Assembly: GCA_036496265.1 (NCBI GenBank)
Contig: DASXLL010000378.1
Coordinates: 1 to 25,945 of the forward strand
DNA length: 25,945 nucleotides
From: CAYLLN01 sp036496265
GTDB taxonomy: Bacteria; Planctomycetota; Planctomycetia; Pirellulales; Pirellulaceae
Reading direction: 5' to 3'
Part shown: one piece after another, positions 1 through 7,079 of the stretch
Layout: every line of letters begins with the position of its first letter
Position numbering within the stretch: the first letter of the stretch is position 1
Made by a program: the position numbers and the translations under genes
The notes under the pieces: model-generated
Seen by the model: only the letters and a program-made list of their open reading frames with translations
The model's database searches: none
What the model was told of the DNA's origin: nothing

Positions 1-1
1 A

Positions 2-193
2 GTAGTGGTTCTTGATGGGGCTCCTGCGCTTCCTCATGGGGCCGACGTGGAACTGCATCTAGTTCCCCCGCCTCTGGAAGAAACGAATAAGAAGGAACCG
101 CCATGGTTCAAGTTTTTTGGAGCAATTAAAGATATGCCGCCCGACGCCTCGCAAAGAATCGATGAAGTGCTTTATGGACCTCGGGAGAAATGA
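2..193 (+). CDS. VapB-like antitoxin, 5' end outside the window
   Basis: The reading frame is already open at the left edge, so the true start lies upstream and only the C-terminal ~63 residues are seen. The first residues (VVVLDGAPALPHGADVEL) resemble the AbrB/VapB-like N-terminal strand region (NGVVVLDG..LPEGAEVEV) of planctomycete antitoxins. The tail (MPPDASQRIDEVLYG) resembles the toxin-binding end of the same small proteins. The stop TGA overlaps the start ATG of the next gene (ATGA), the usual translational coupling of toxin-antitoxin operons. Expected role: neutralise the PIN toxin encoded next and autorepress the operon. The family call rests mainly on the neighbour. The segment is visibly less C-rich at third codon positions than the genes from 601 onward. 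Confidence 0.7.
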   Translation, partial: VVVLDGAPALPHGADVELHLVPPPLEETNKKEPPWFKFFGAIKDMPPDASQRIDEVLYGPREK

Positions 194-591
194 TGAAGGT
201 CTTTGGCGACTCGGCATTTTTCGTTGCAGGATTAAGTCAGCGAGACCAGCATCATGAGGATGCCTTGCGGTTGGCCATTGAGTATTCCGGGCAAGTGTTT
301 ACGTCTTATTGGGTGCTGCTTGAAGTCGCCAATTACTTTTCCGCGTCGCTCAATCGTGCAACGGCTGGTCAACTCGTTGATACAGTGCTATCCGACCTCG
401 CAGTCGAGTGTGCGGAACCGGATGCGACCACGTTCAAGGCCGGTCTGCAACTTTATCGTGAACGACCTGATAAGAATTGGTCTCTAACGGACTGCATTTC
501 ATTCCGCTTGATGCGCGAGCGAGGGATTACGGAGGCATTGTCGTCAGATCACCACTTTGAGCAGGCCGGATTTCACATTTTGATGAAGTGA
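190..591 (+). CDS. vapC: PIN-domain ribonuclease toxin, VapC-like
   Basis: 133 residues, the usual size of a single PIN domain. Acidic residues fall where the Mg-binding site is expected: D7 (FGDSAF), E45 (LLEVANYF), D101 (WSLTDCISF) and D120 (ALSSDHHFEQAGF). The last two motifs are typical of VapC-like proteins beside this kind of antitoxin. The family cleaves RNA (tRNA or rRNA in studied members) and is held inactive by its antitoxin. The ATG at 190 overlaps the antitoxin stop; a second ATG follows at 193, so the start may be either. All four acidic positions are present, so the toxin looks intact. The cupin gene begins only 9 bp downstream but has different codon use and need not belong to the module. 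Confidence 0.88.
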   Translation: MMKVFGDSAFFVAGLSQRDQHHEDALRLAIEYSGQVFTSYWVLLEVANYFSASLNRATAGQLVDTVLSDLAVECAEPDATTFKAGLQLYRERPDKNWSLTDCISFRLMRERGITEALSSDHHFEQAGFHILMK

Positions 592-600
592 GCCACATCC

Positions 601-966
601 ATGACCACAATCGCCGAAAAAGCCCCCTACGAGCTCATCGACTTCGCCTCCCTCCCCGGCACCCCCTGCCCCTGCGGCACTGCCCGCCGCGCCTTCACCG
701 AAACCGAAGATTTCCCCGGCACCATCCACGTCACTGAAATCGAGCTCGACAATACGCTGCATTACCACAAGCGCCTAACCGAGACCTATTACTTCCTCCA
801 GTGCGAGCCCGACGCCAAGATGCAGCTCAACGACGAGCTTCTCGACGTCCACCCCGGCTCCTGCATCATGATCCGTCCCGGGACTCGCCACCGCGCCATC
901 GGCCGCATGAAGGTCCTCATCGTCGTCTATCCCAAGTTCGACCCAGCCGACGAATGGTTCGACTGA
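601..966 (+). CDS. Single-domain cupin protein
   Basis: 121 residues forming one cupin barrel. Cupin motif 1 is visible as H54-Y-H56-K-R-L-T-E61, and motif 2 as P85-G86 through P93-G94-T-R-H97. H54, H56, E61 and H97 are the expected metal ligands, so it probably binds a divalent metal. The family includes isomerases, dioxygenases and sugar-binding regulators; nothing here fixes the substrate. The N-terminal CPCGTARR segment (C23, C25) is outside the core motifs and could be an extra metal or redox site, but that is only a guess. The gene begins 9 bp after the toxin stop with no clear Shine-Dalgarno sequence. Its strongly C-rich third positions match the following genes and not the toxin. Confidence 0.85.
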   Translation: MTTIAEKAPYELIDFASLPGTPCPCGTARRAFTETEDFPGTIHVTEIELDNTLHYHKRLTETYYFLQCEPDAKMQLNDELLDVHPGSCIMIRPGTRHRAIGRMKVLIVVYPKFDPADEWFD

Positions 967-1021
967 CGGCATTCAGTAACCCGAAGCGTAAGCGAGGGAT
1001 TTTCGTGAATCGGATGGGTGC

Positions 1022-1048
1022 CTGTGGGTCGGCGCAGCCGAACCACAG
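1022..1048. repeat. Long hairpin after the cupin gene
   Basis: CTGTGGGTCGGC (1022-1033) and GCCGAACCACAG (1037-1048) pair over 12 positions with one mismatch around a GCA loop. It begins about 55 bp after the cupin stop. There is no following T-run, so it is either a REP-like palindrome or a factor-assisted terminator. Confidence 0.55.
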
Positions 1049-1203
1049 CTGGCTCGCCAAGTAGCGTCCCAAAGCTAGGTACACGTAACACTTTGCGCTC
1101 ACCATCCCCTGCCGCCAACTTGCGTCCCCCGCCCCCCTGACGTATCCTGAGTTTTCATCCTAACCCGCCCTCGCGGCATGCCTCGCGCCAACCGCGAAGC
1201 ACT

Positions 1204-1239
1204 GTAGGGAACGCCCTCCGTGGCGTTCCGCCGTCCTAC
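1204..1239. repeat. Two-step palindrome, REP-like
   Basis: The inner stem GGAACGCC (1208-1215) / GGCGTTCC (1222-1229) is perfect with a 6-nt loop. Outer GTAGG (1204-1208) can pair with CCTAC (1235-1239), sharing one base with the inner stem. It lies ~110 bp upstream of the propeller gene. I recall closely similar sequences scattered in planctomycete genomes, but this was not checked. Confidence 0.55.
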
Positions 1240-1347
1240 CGATAGTCGTCAACTACCAATGAGTCGTCCGCATCGCACCAAGCCGTAACAATTAGTCCGG
1301 CGATGCTTACATCTTCCCGCTTGCCAAACACGCGCGAGTTGAAGTCC

Positions 1348-3618
1348 ATGAAGCGAACCTGGCTGCTGCTAACGCCCTTCTGCCTTGCATTAGTTGTTTG
1401 GACGACTGTTCTCGGCCCAAGTGCTCCTGCCGCCGAGCCAAAGGTCGATCCGCTCGACTGGCCCTACTGGCGCGGCCCCGAATACAACAGCATCAGCCGC
1501 GAGACCGGCCTCCCTGACACGATCAATCCCGACGGCGGCGACGGCAGCAACCTCGCCTGGAAGCGAGCCGACCTCGGCAGCCGTAGTACCCCCGTCGTGC
1601 TCAATGGCAAGCTCTATACAATCCTCCGCGCCGACCCGGGCACCCCGACCGAGGGCGAACGAGTCATCTGCATCGATGCCGCCACCGGCAAAGACGTTTG
1701 GCAATCGCGGCACAACGTCTGGTCCAGCGACGTTCCAGACACCCGCGTCGGCTGGTCGAGCGTCACCGCTGACCCCGAAACCGGCAACGTCTATGCTCTG
1801 GGTGCCTGCGGCCTCTTCGAGTGCCACAACGGCGAAACGGGCAAAGTCCTCTGGTCCATCCCGCTACAAGAGCAAGTTGGCCTCGTCTCCACCTACGGCG
1901 GACGCACCAACTTCCCGATTATCTTCGAAGACCTGGTCATCCTCGGCTCCGTCATCGTGAACTGGGGCGATATGGCGTTGCCAGCCCATCGCTTCATGGC
2001 CTTCGACAAGAAAACGGGCGACTTCCGCTACATCGCCAGCACGCGTGTGCGGCCGCCCGACACGATTTACTCCGCCCCCGTGCTCGCCACCATCGGCGGC
2101 CAGCACCTTCTGATTGCCGGCGCGAGCGACGGCTGGATGTATGCCCTGCAGCCGCGAACCGGCAAATTCGTCTGGGAATACCAGCTTTCCCGCCGCGGCC
2201 TCAATGTCTCGCCGACCGTCGATGGCGACGTGGTTTATACCGGCCACAGCGAGGAGAACATCACGGGCACGAAGGTCGGCGCCGTTGTCGCTGTCGATGC
2301 CGCCGGCATGGGCAACATTACGAAATCGGGCGAGATCTGGCGTGAGCTCGAAATCGCCGACGGCAAAAGCTCGATCCTCAAAGTCAACGACTTGCTCTAT
2401 TGCCCCGACGATTCCGGAAAAATGTTCGTGCTGAATGCGAAAGATGGCTCGCCCGTCGGCCGCAAAATCTCGCTCGGCACAATCAATTTCGCCTCCCCCG
2501 TCTATGCCGACGGCAAAATCTACTACGTCGAGAAAAACGGCCGCTGGTACATCATGACGCCCGACCCGAAAGAGGGTGTCAAACGCTTCGAGCGCGGTAA
2601 ATCGATGGGCATGTTTCCCGGTTCCCCTCAGGAGGAATGTTGGGCCTCCCCCGTCATCTCCCACGGCCGGCTTTTCATCGCGACCACCAGCGCCCTGTAT
2701 TGTTTTGAAGACACCGCCAAGAAACACGCCGCCGACAAGCGGCCAGCGCTTGCGAAGGAATCTCCCGTCGACGACCAAAAGCCCGCGCTGCTCCAAGTGT
2801 CGCCCTGCGAACTATTGCTTGGCCCCGGCGACAAGCGCGATTTCACCGTTCGCACCTACAACGCCCGCGGCCAACTCCTCAAGGAGTCGCCCGCCGAGTT
2901 TTCGCTCGACGGTCCCGGCTCGATCGACAAAGACGGTATTTTCACGGCCCCAAAAGACAGCGGCCACGTCGCCACCATCATCACAGCCAAAGTCGGCGAT
3001 CTCAGTGGCAAGGCCCGCCTTCGCATCGTGCCCAAGCTTCCCTGGAAATTCGATTTCGAAGGCCTGAAAGACCCGCCGATCACCTGGGTCGGCGCCCGCT
3101 CGCGTCATGTCATGCGCCCCGTCGATGGCAGCAACACAATGGTAAAAATCACCACGATCCCTCTCGGCACTCGCAGTCGTCTGTCGATGGGCTCGTCGGA
3201 TCTGCACGACTACACCGTTCAATGCGATTTTAAAGCGGCTCCCGGCCTCAAGCTGCCCGACGTCGGCGTCATCGCCCAGGGATACACGCTCGAAGTTTCC
3301 GGGGAAAATAAATGGCTCAAGCTCATGAGCTGGATCGCTCACGACAAGCGGACGCAAAAAGAGCTGCCGTTTGACCTCGAACCCAACGTCTGGTACACGC
3401 TCAAGCTGCGAGCCGCCAACGACAAAGGCAACAGTAGCGCTATCCTCCAAGGCAAAATCTGGAAGCGCGACGACAAAGAGCCCGCCGATTGGAGCATCGA
3501 AATCAAAGACCCCATGCCCAACATGACCGGCGCTCCCGGCCTGTTCGGCAACGCTGTTCCCCCCACCGGCGAGATCGCCATCGACAACGTCCTCGTCACA
3601 CCGAATTCAGCCAACTAG
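1348..3618 (+). CDS. Exported PQQ-like beta-propeller protein with Ig-like and LamG-like C-terminus
   Basis: 756 residues from the ATG at 1348, chosen because it gives a clean signal peptide (MKRTWLLL..., hydrophobic core to about residue 23, likely cleavage near APAA/EP at 29); an ATG 45 bp earlier would bury it. Residues ~35-465 are a PQQ-like propeller: entry motif WPYWRGPEYNSISRETGLPD, then repeated blades of the form AATGKDVW, ETGKVLW, KTGDFRY and RTGKFVW. Residues ~479-560 look like an Ig-like beta-sandwich (VSPCELLLGPGDKRDF..., ending LRIVP), and ~565-751 resemble a LamG/concanavalin-like domain ending IAIDNVLV. Such proteins are secreted or periplasmic; whether this one binds PQQ or acts only as a scaffold is unknown. 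A second propeller gene follows 97 bp downstream. Confidence 0.88.
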   Translation: MKRTWLLLTPFCLALVVWTTVLGPSAPAAEPKVDPLDWPYWRGPEYNSISRETGLPDTINPDGGDGSNLAWKRADLGSRSTPVVLNGKLYTILRADPGTPTEGERVICIDAATGKDVWQSRHNVWSSDVPDTRVGWSSVTADPETGNVYALGACGLFECHNGETGKVLWSIPLQEQVGLVSTYGGRTNFPIIFEDLVILGSVIVNWGDMALPAHRFMAFDKKTGDFRYIASTRVRPPDTIYSAPVLATIGGQHLLIAGASDGWMYALQPRTGKFVWEYQLSRRGLNVSPTVDGDVVYTGHSEENITGTKVGAVVAVDAAGMGNITKSGEIWRELEIADGKSSILKVNDLLYCPDDSGKMFVLNAKDGSPVGRKISLGTINFASPVYADGKIYYVEKNGRWYIMTPDPKEGVKRFERGKSMGMFPGSPQEECWASPVISHGRLFIATTSALYCFEDTAKKHAADKRPALAKESPVDDQKPALLQVSPCELLLGPGDKRDFTVRTYNARGQLLKESPAEFSLDGPGSIDKDGIFTAPKDSGHVATIITAKVGDLSGKARLRIVPKLPWKFDFEGLKDPPITWVGARSRHVMRPVDGSNTMVKITTIPLGTRSRLSMGSSDLHDYTVQCDFKAAPGLKLPDVGVIAQGYTLEVSGENKWLKLMSWIAHDKRTQKELPFDLEPNVWYTLKLRAANDKGNSSAILQGKIWKRDDKEPADWSIEIKDPMPNMTGAPGLFGNAVPPTGEIAIDNVLVTPNSAN

Positions 3619-3626
3619 CCGTGGGG

Positions 3627-3641
3627 CAGGCTTCCAGCCTG
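3627..3641. repeat. Short perfect hairpin after the propeller gene
   Basis: CAGGCT, loop TCC, AGCCTG: a perfect 6-bp stem starting 9 nt after the stop codon. Together with the palindrome at 3650-3674 it fills most of the gap between the two propeller genes. It resembles a recurrent planctomycete intergenic motif (from memory) and could also slow or end transcription. Confidence 0.5.
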
Positions 3642-3649
3642 TCAAAAAT

Positions 3650-3674
3650 GGGAGGGCGAGGCTCCTGCCGAGCC
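3650..3674. repeat. Dispersed 25-bp palindromic repeat, copy 1
   Basis: The sequence starts GGGAGGGCGAGGCTCCTG and ends CCGAGCC, and recurs at 6583-6607 with 24 of 25 bases identical. Within it GGCTC-CTGCC-GAGCC forms a perfect 5-bp hairpin. Both copies are on the plus strand and downstream of a gene. This fits a REP-like family. Confidence 0.7.
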
Positions 3675-3700
3675 AAACCAACCAGCCAACTCATCAAATC

Positions 3701-3705
3701 AGGAG
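3701..3705 (+). promoter_or_regulatory. Ribosome binding site of the propeller lipoprotein
   Basis: AGGAG lies 10 nt before the ATG at 3716. It is one of the few clear Shine-Dalgarno sequences in the window and fixes this start, which also gives the lipoprotein signal. Confidence 0.6.
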
Positions 3706-3715
3706 ATTCACCGAA

Positions 3716-6004
3716 ATGCGAAGTTTGAAAACGTTGGCGGCAATTTTCGCCGCTCTAGTTTTGGGCGCGGTCGCCGCGATGTTCGTCGGCTGCCAACCCA
3801 ACAAGCCGAGGATCGGCAAAGTCGGCACGACGAGCACCACGACCGACGCCTCGCTAGACGTCGTCGTTCCCAAACCCGAGATCAAAGACGAAAAGCCCGC
3901 CGAATCCGAAGCGGATAAGCCAGCGGTACCCAAGGACGAAGCTCCCAAAGACGAAAAACCAGCTGCTGAAGACAAAAACGACACCCCAAAAGATGACGCT
4001 GCCAAGCCGGACACGGAAAAAACGTCCGCTGCCAGGCCTTCTGGCGACGGCTTGCGAGTTGCTGCCAAGCCCGCATCCGAAAAGCCAGCCAGCGGCGCTT
4101 CCGCCCAACAGAATCCGGTCATTAAGCCCGGCGACTGGAACCAATGGGGCGGCACCTCGCTCCGCAACAACACACCCGTCGGTACCGGTATCGTCACCGA
4201 CTGGGCCCCCGGCGACTTCGATCGAAAAACAGGCGAGTGGAAGCCCGCCAGCGCCAAAAACATCAAGTGGGTCGGCACGCTCGGCAGTCAGACTTACGGC
4301 AACCCTGTCGTCGCCTCGGGCAAGGTCTGGCTCGGCACGAACAACAGCAACGGCTACCTCAAGCGCTATCCGGGCGACGTGGATCTCGGTGTCCTGGTCT
4401 GTTTCAACGAGGCCGATGGAAAATTTCTCTGGCAGCATTCCAGCGAGAAGCTTCCCACCGGCCGCGTTCACGACTGGCCGCTTCAGGGCATTTGTTGCTC
4501 GCCGCTCGTCGAAGGCGATCGCATGTGGTTCGTCACCAGCCGCGGCGAAATCCGCTGTCTCGACGTCGAGGGCTTCTACGACAATGAAGACGACGGCCGC
4601 TCAGAGAAAGAAGAGCCCGCCCGTCTGTTCGACGTTCGCCGGTCCGAAGACCCGGCTCAAGATAAAGTCACCGGCTATGTGACCGAGCTCGATGGCGGCA
4701 AAGTGCCTTCTGCCCTGCGTGAGAGATTCGCCGCCGTCGAGATGGCTTTGCCCGAGGGCGATATCTCCGTGAAGCCGGTCACCGGCATCGAGATCCACCA
4801 CGTCAAAGCCAGCAAAGCTTGGTCATTTGAGGCCGAGGTAAATGGCCACAAACGCGAATTTCTGATGACTCTAGTCGGCCCGGCCCTTTCCGCGTTCAAG
4901 ATTCTCGCTCCTCCCGACAAGGACGAAGCTGACGTCGTGTGGGTCGTGGACATGATGAACAAGCTCGGCACTTCCCAGCACAACATGTGCAGTTGCTCGG
5001 TCACAAGTTGGGGCGATTTGCTCCTCGTCAACACCAGCAACGGAGTGGATGAGGCGCATATCACGATCCCGGCGCCCCAAGCCCCCAGCTTCGTCGTCAT
5101 GAACAAGAACACGGGCGATATCTATTGGACGGACAATTCACCAGGAAAAAACATCCTTCACGGTCAATGGTCGAGTCCCACCGTCGCCGAAATCGGCGGC
5201 GTGGCACAAGTGATCTTCGGCGGCGGTGACGGCTGGGTGTATAGCTTCAAGGCCGACAGCAAGAAGGAGCTGCTCTGGAAATTCGATATCAATCCCAAGG
5301 ACGCTGTTCTCGAGCTCGGCGGCCGCGGCACTCGCAACGACATCATCAGCACGCCCGTCATCTATGACAACAAAGTTTATTTCTGCACCGGTCAGGACCC
5401 CGAGCACGGCGAAGGCGTCGGCATTTTGTGGTGTATCGATCCGACCAAGCGCGGCGATATCAGCGAGAAGCTGGCCGTGAACCGCGCCGATCCGAAAAAG
5501 CCAATTCCGGTCAAGCGCATTCAAGCCGTCGTCGAAGCCGACGGCGACGTCGCCATCGACAATCCAAATTCCGGCGTCGTCTGGAAATACACCTCGAACG
5601 ACGCCAACGGCAATGGCAAAACCGATTTCGACGAGCAATTCCACCGCTCGATCAGCACTTGCACGATCAAAAGCGATCTCTTGTTCGTGCCCGACTTCAG
5701 CGGCCTCTTCCACTGCGTCGATGCCCAGACCGGCAAGGAATACTGGACGTTCGACATGCTCGCCGCCGCCTGGGGCTCCGCCATGATCGTCGGCGACAAG
5801 GTCTATGTCGGCGACGAGGACGGCGACATCGCCATCTTCGATCTCACCAAGGAAAAGCACGATCCCATCGCCGAGATCAACGTCGGCAACAGCGTCTATA
5901 GCACGCCCATCGTCGCCCACGACGTCCTCTTCATCGCCAACAAAGATCACGTCTTCGCCATCGCCCCAACCAAAGGCGACGACACCAAAGCCGGCGGGGA
6001 ATAG
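3716..6004 (+). CDS. PQQ-like beta-propeller lipoprotein
   Basis: 762 residues. The N-terminus is a lipoprotein signal: charged start, hydrophobic segment, and lipobox FVGC with C26 as the lipidated cysteine. Residues ~45-125 are a Lys/Glu/Asp/Pro/Ala-rich low-complexity linker (repeated KDEKPA-like pieces) that probably spans away from the membrane. From about residue 140 (WNQWGGTSLRNNTP) the propeller begins, with blades such as EADGKFLW, NTGDIYW and QTGKEYW. Residues ~310-400 form an insert without blade motifs (ALRERFAAVEMALPEGDIS...), which may be an inserted domain. A CSC pair occurs in NMCSCSVTSW. The protein likely acts outside the cytoplasmic membrane as scaffold or sensor; no catalytic role can be assigned. 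The gene follows the first propeller gene and may share its transcript. Confidence 0.87.
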   Translation: MRSLKTLAAIFAALVLGAVAAMFVGCQPNKPRIGKVGTTSTTTDASLDVVVPKPEIKDEKPAESEADKPAVPKDEAPKDEKPAAEDKNDTPKDDAAKPDTEKTSAARPSGDGLRVAAKPASEKPASGASAQQNPVIKPGDWNQWGGTSLRNNTPVGTGIVTDWAPGDFDRKTGEWKPASAKNIKWVGTLGSQTYGNPVVASGKVWLGTNNSNGYLKRYPGDVDLGVLVCFNEADGKFLWQHSSEKLPTGRVHDWPLQGICCSPLVEGDRMWFVTSRGEIRCLDVEGFYDNEDDGRSEKEEPARLFDVRRSEDPAQDKVTGYVTELDGGKVPSALRERFAAVEMALPEGDISVKPVTGIEIHHVKASKAWSFEAEVNGHKREFLMTLVGPALSAFKILAPPDKDEADVVWVVDMMNKLGTSQHNMCSCSVTSWGDLLLVNTSNGVDEAHITIPAPQAPSFVVMNKNTGDIYWTDNSPGKNILHGQWSSPTVAEIGGVAQVIFGGGDGWVYSFKADSKKELLWKFDINPKDAVLELGGRGTRNDIISTPVIYDNKVYFCTGQDPEHGEGVGILWCIDPTKRGDISEKLAVNRADPKKPIPVKRIQAVVEADGDVAIDNPNSGVVWKYTSNDANGNGKTDFDEQFHRSISTCTIKSDLLFVPDFSGLFHCVDAQTGKEYWTFDMLAAAWGSAMIVGDKVYVGDEDGDIAIFDLTKEKHDPIAEINVGNSVYSTPIVAHDVLFIANKDHVFAIAPTKGDDTKAGGE

Positions 6005-6010
6005 AAATTG

Positions 6011-6082
6011 CAAGAACCAAGAACCGAAGAACCAAATTGAGCTTAGTAACTTCCTATTTGGTTCTTGGTTCTTGGTTCTTGG
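6011..6082. repeat. 26-bp inverted repeat (long hairpin) after the lipoprotein gene
   Basis: The left arm 6011-6036 (CAAGAACCAAGAACC...) is the reverse complement of 6057-6081 apart from one inserted base; the loop is ~20 nt. The right arm is the beginning of the GGTTCTT tandem array, so the left arm is a piece of that array in opposite orientation. It starts 6 bp after the stop codon and could act as a bidirectional transcription stop. Confidence 0.75.
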
Positions 6083-6149
6083 TTCTTTGGTTCTTGGTTC
6101 TTGGTTCTTGGTTCTTTGATTCTTTGATTCTTTGATTCTTTGATTCTTT
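6060..6149 (+). repeat. Tandem array: 8 x GGTTCTT then 4 x GATTCTTT
   Basis: Eight GGTTCTT heptamers occur as two blocks of four (6060-6088 and 6089-6117), each block ending with one extra T, giving a 29-bp higher-order unit. Four GATTCTTT octamers follow (6118-6149). The array stops exactly at the ATG of the next gene (6150), so it is that gene's whole translation-initiation region and leaves no Shine-Dalgarno site. It resembles the heptanucleotide STRR arrays known from cyanobacteria in form only. Confidence 0.9.
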
Positions 6150-6542
6150 ATGCCCAAGCGAGTCCTCGACATCGGCAACTGCGTCCCCGACCACGCCGCC
6201 ATCCGCCGCCTGTTGGAAACGACATTCCGAGCTGACGTGACGCAGGTTGACGATGGTCCCGGTGCTCTCGCCGCGCTTCGCAAAGAGCCCTTCGACCTCA
6301 TCCTCGTCAACCGCAAGCTCGACATCGACTACTCCGACGGCCTCGAAATCATCCAGCAAATCAAAGCCCACCCCAAGCTCGCCGCCATTCCTTGCATGCT
6401 CATCACCAACTACCCCGATCAGCAACAACTGGCCGTCGCAGCCGGCGCCGAGCCCGGCTTCGGCAAAAAAGAGCTCCACACCGACCAAACCAAATCCCGC
6501 CTCGCCAAATTCCTTACATCCTCCGGCGAGCGGGAGGCGTGA
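6150..6542 (+). CDS. Response-regulator receiver-like protein lacking the phosphoacceptor Asp
   Basis: 130 residues with the layout of a single CheY-like receiver: strand 1 VLDIGNC, strand 3 FDLILVNRKLD, strand 4 IPCMLITNY, and a C-terminal GFGKKEL. The Thr (T86) and Lys (K106) expected near the active site are kept. The residue in the position of the phosphorylated Asp is N54, and the acidic pair after strand 1 is reduced to N10 and D14. It should therefore be unable to take a phosphoryl group in the usual way and may work as a constitutive or ligand-read pseudo-receiver. There is no output domain and no adjacent histidine kinase. The ATG at 6150 follows the tandem array directly; no alternative start fits the fold. 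From memory, planctomycetes have a family with the same VNRKLD signature. Confidence 0.75.
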   Translation: MPKRVLDIGNCVPDHAAIRRLLETTFRADVTQVDDGPGALAALRKEPFDLILVNRKLDIDYSDGLEIIQQIKAHPKLAAIPCMLITNYPDQQQLAVAAGAEPGFGKKELHTDQTKSRLAKFLTSSGEREA

Positions 6543-6582
6543 GTCTCCCGGTAGCGTTCCATACGGGCAGTGCCGAAATTCC

Positions 6583-6607
6583 GGGAGGGCGAGGTTCCTG
6601 CCGAGCC
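6583..6607. repeat. Dispersed 25-bp palindromic repeat, copy 2
   Basis: This is the second copy of the element at 3650-3674, differing by one C-to-T change that keeps the hairpin as a G-T pair (GGTTC / GAGCC). It lies 40 bp after the receiver gene. Confidence 0.7.
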
Positions 6608-6714
6608 TCGACGGTCCAAGATCGGCCCTCCGTCAACGAACAACCTCCTGCCCCAACACTGGCGACCAAGCCGCGTCAGCCGGCATTCCCCATCTTCCCA
6701 AACTATTTTCCAAA

Positions 6715-6930
6715 ATCTGGCCCGGTTTTTCCCGCCAATTGCGATATAGCTATTGAGGCCACCGCCTATCGCCCGGTTCATCCCCAATCACCAATACACC
6801 AGCGGCTAACACCACTTTCTAAGTTAGCGCCCCGAAACAAATGTTAGTTTCCTTAAACCACTGGCTGCCAACATCTTCCATCGAAGCTAACATCTCCCAC
6901 ACACAAAAAATTGTCCCCAAATGTTAGCCG
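6715..6930 (+). repeat. Unrecognised ~210-bp element with six GCTAAC-type hexamers, copy 1
   Basis: Hexamers lie at 6805 (GCTAAC), 6823 (GTTAGC), 6843 (GTTAGT), 6867 (GCCAAC), 6886 (GCTAAC) and 6923 (GTTAGC), with centre spacings of 18, 20, 24, 19 and 37 bp. Aligned with the reverse complement of 25428-25640, the hexamer order, strand and spacing match almost exactly, and identity over the ~130-bp core is about 70% by hand count. Weaker similarity continues left to the CCCGGTTTTT tract at 6721. The hexamers can pair: 6805/6823, 6841-6848 with 6886-6893, or 6886-6893 with 6921-6928 (8 bp). It lies in the gene-free gap 6543-7079. No credible ORF covers it. Function unknown: structured RNA, protein-binding array and non-autonomous mobile element are all possible. 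Confidence 0.75.
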
Positions 6931-7017
6931 CCTTCAAACTTTATACTTACCGGCCACCAACCCTTGGACTGGCCCTCATGGGCCTACCGACTAGAATGAC
7001 CCCTCGCTAACCAACCT

Positions 7018-7063
7018 CGTTCTCACGCTCCGCGTGGGAACGCACTCCCCGACGCTCTGCGTC
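7018..7063. repeat. Double palindrome directly before a gene start
   Basis: CGTTCTCACGC (7018-7028) pairs with GCGTGGGAACG (7032-7042) over 11 bp with one wobble pair. Then GACGC-TCT-GCGTC (7051-7063) forms a second perfect hairpin. The pair of hairpins ends 16 bp before the ATG at 7080. This resembles a widespread bacterial intergenic palindrome (CGTTCCCACGCTCTGCGTGG type), recalled and not checked. Confidence 0.7.
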
Positions 7064-7079
7064 GTTCCTCCTCCCCCGC

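Larger units (their letters stand above)
967..1347. other. Gene-free gap with repeat-like elements
   Basis: No supported gene. The gap holds a motif at 978-999 (AACCCGAAGCGTAAGCGAGG and two more bases) that I recall as common between planctomycete genes, a long hairpin at 1022-1048 and a second two-step hairpin at 1204-1239. The remainder is C-rich and shows no promoter I would defend. An in-frame ATG at 1303 would extend the next gene upstream, but it lacks a ribosome site and would bury the signal peptide. Confidence 0.5.

Noticed and set aside
1081..1135. Possible third copy of the GCTAAC element before the first propeller gene
   Set aside because: It contains GTAACAC and GCCAAC pieces, but the other hexamers and the spacings are missing.
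6060..6149. Possible CRISPR-like array
   Set aside because: Units are 7-8 bp in direct contact with no spacers, and no cas gene is present.
5138..6325. 395-residue open frame on the minus strand opposite the propeller lipoprotein
   Set aside because: It is antisense to a gene with clear lipobox and propeller motifs, and its N-terminal part translates the GGTTCTT array into KNQEPRTK-type repeats. It is a by-product of GC-rich codon use.
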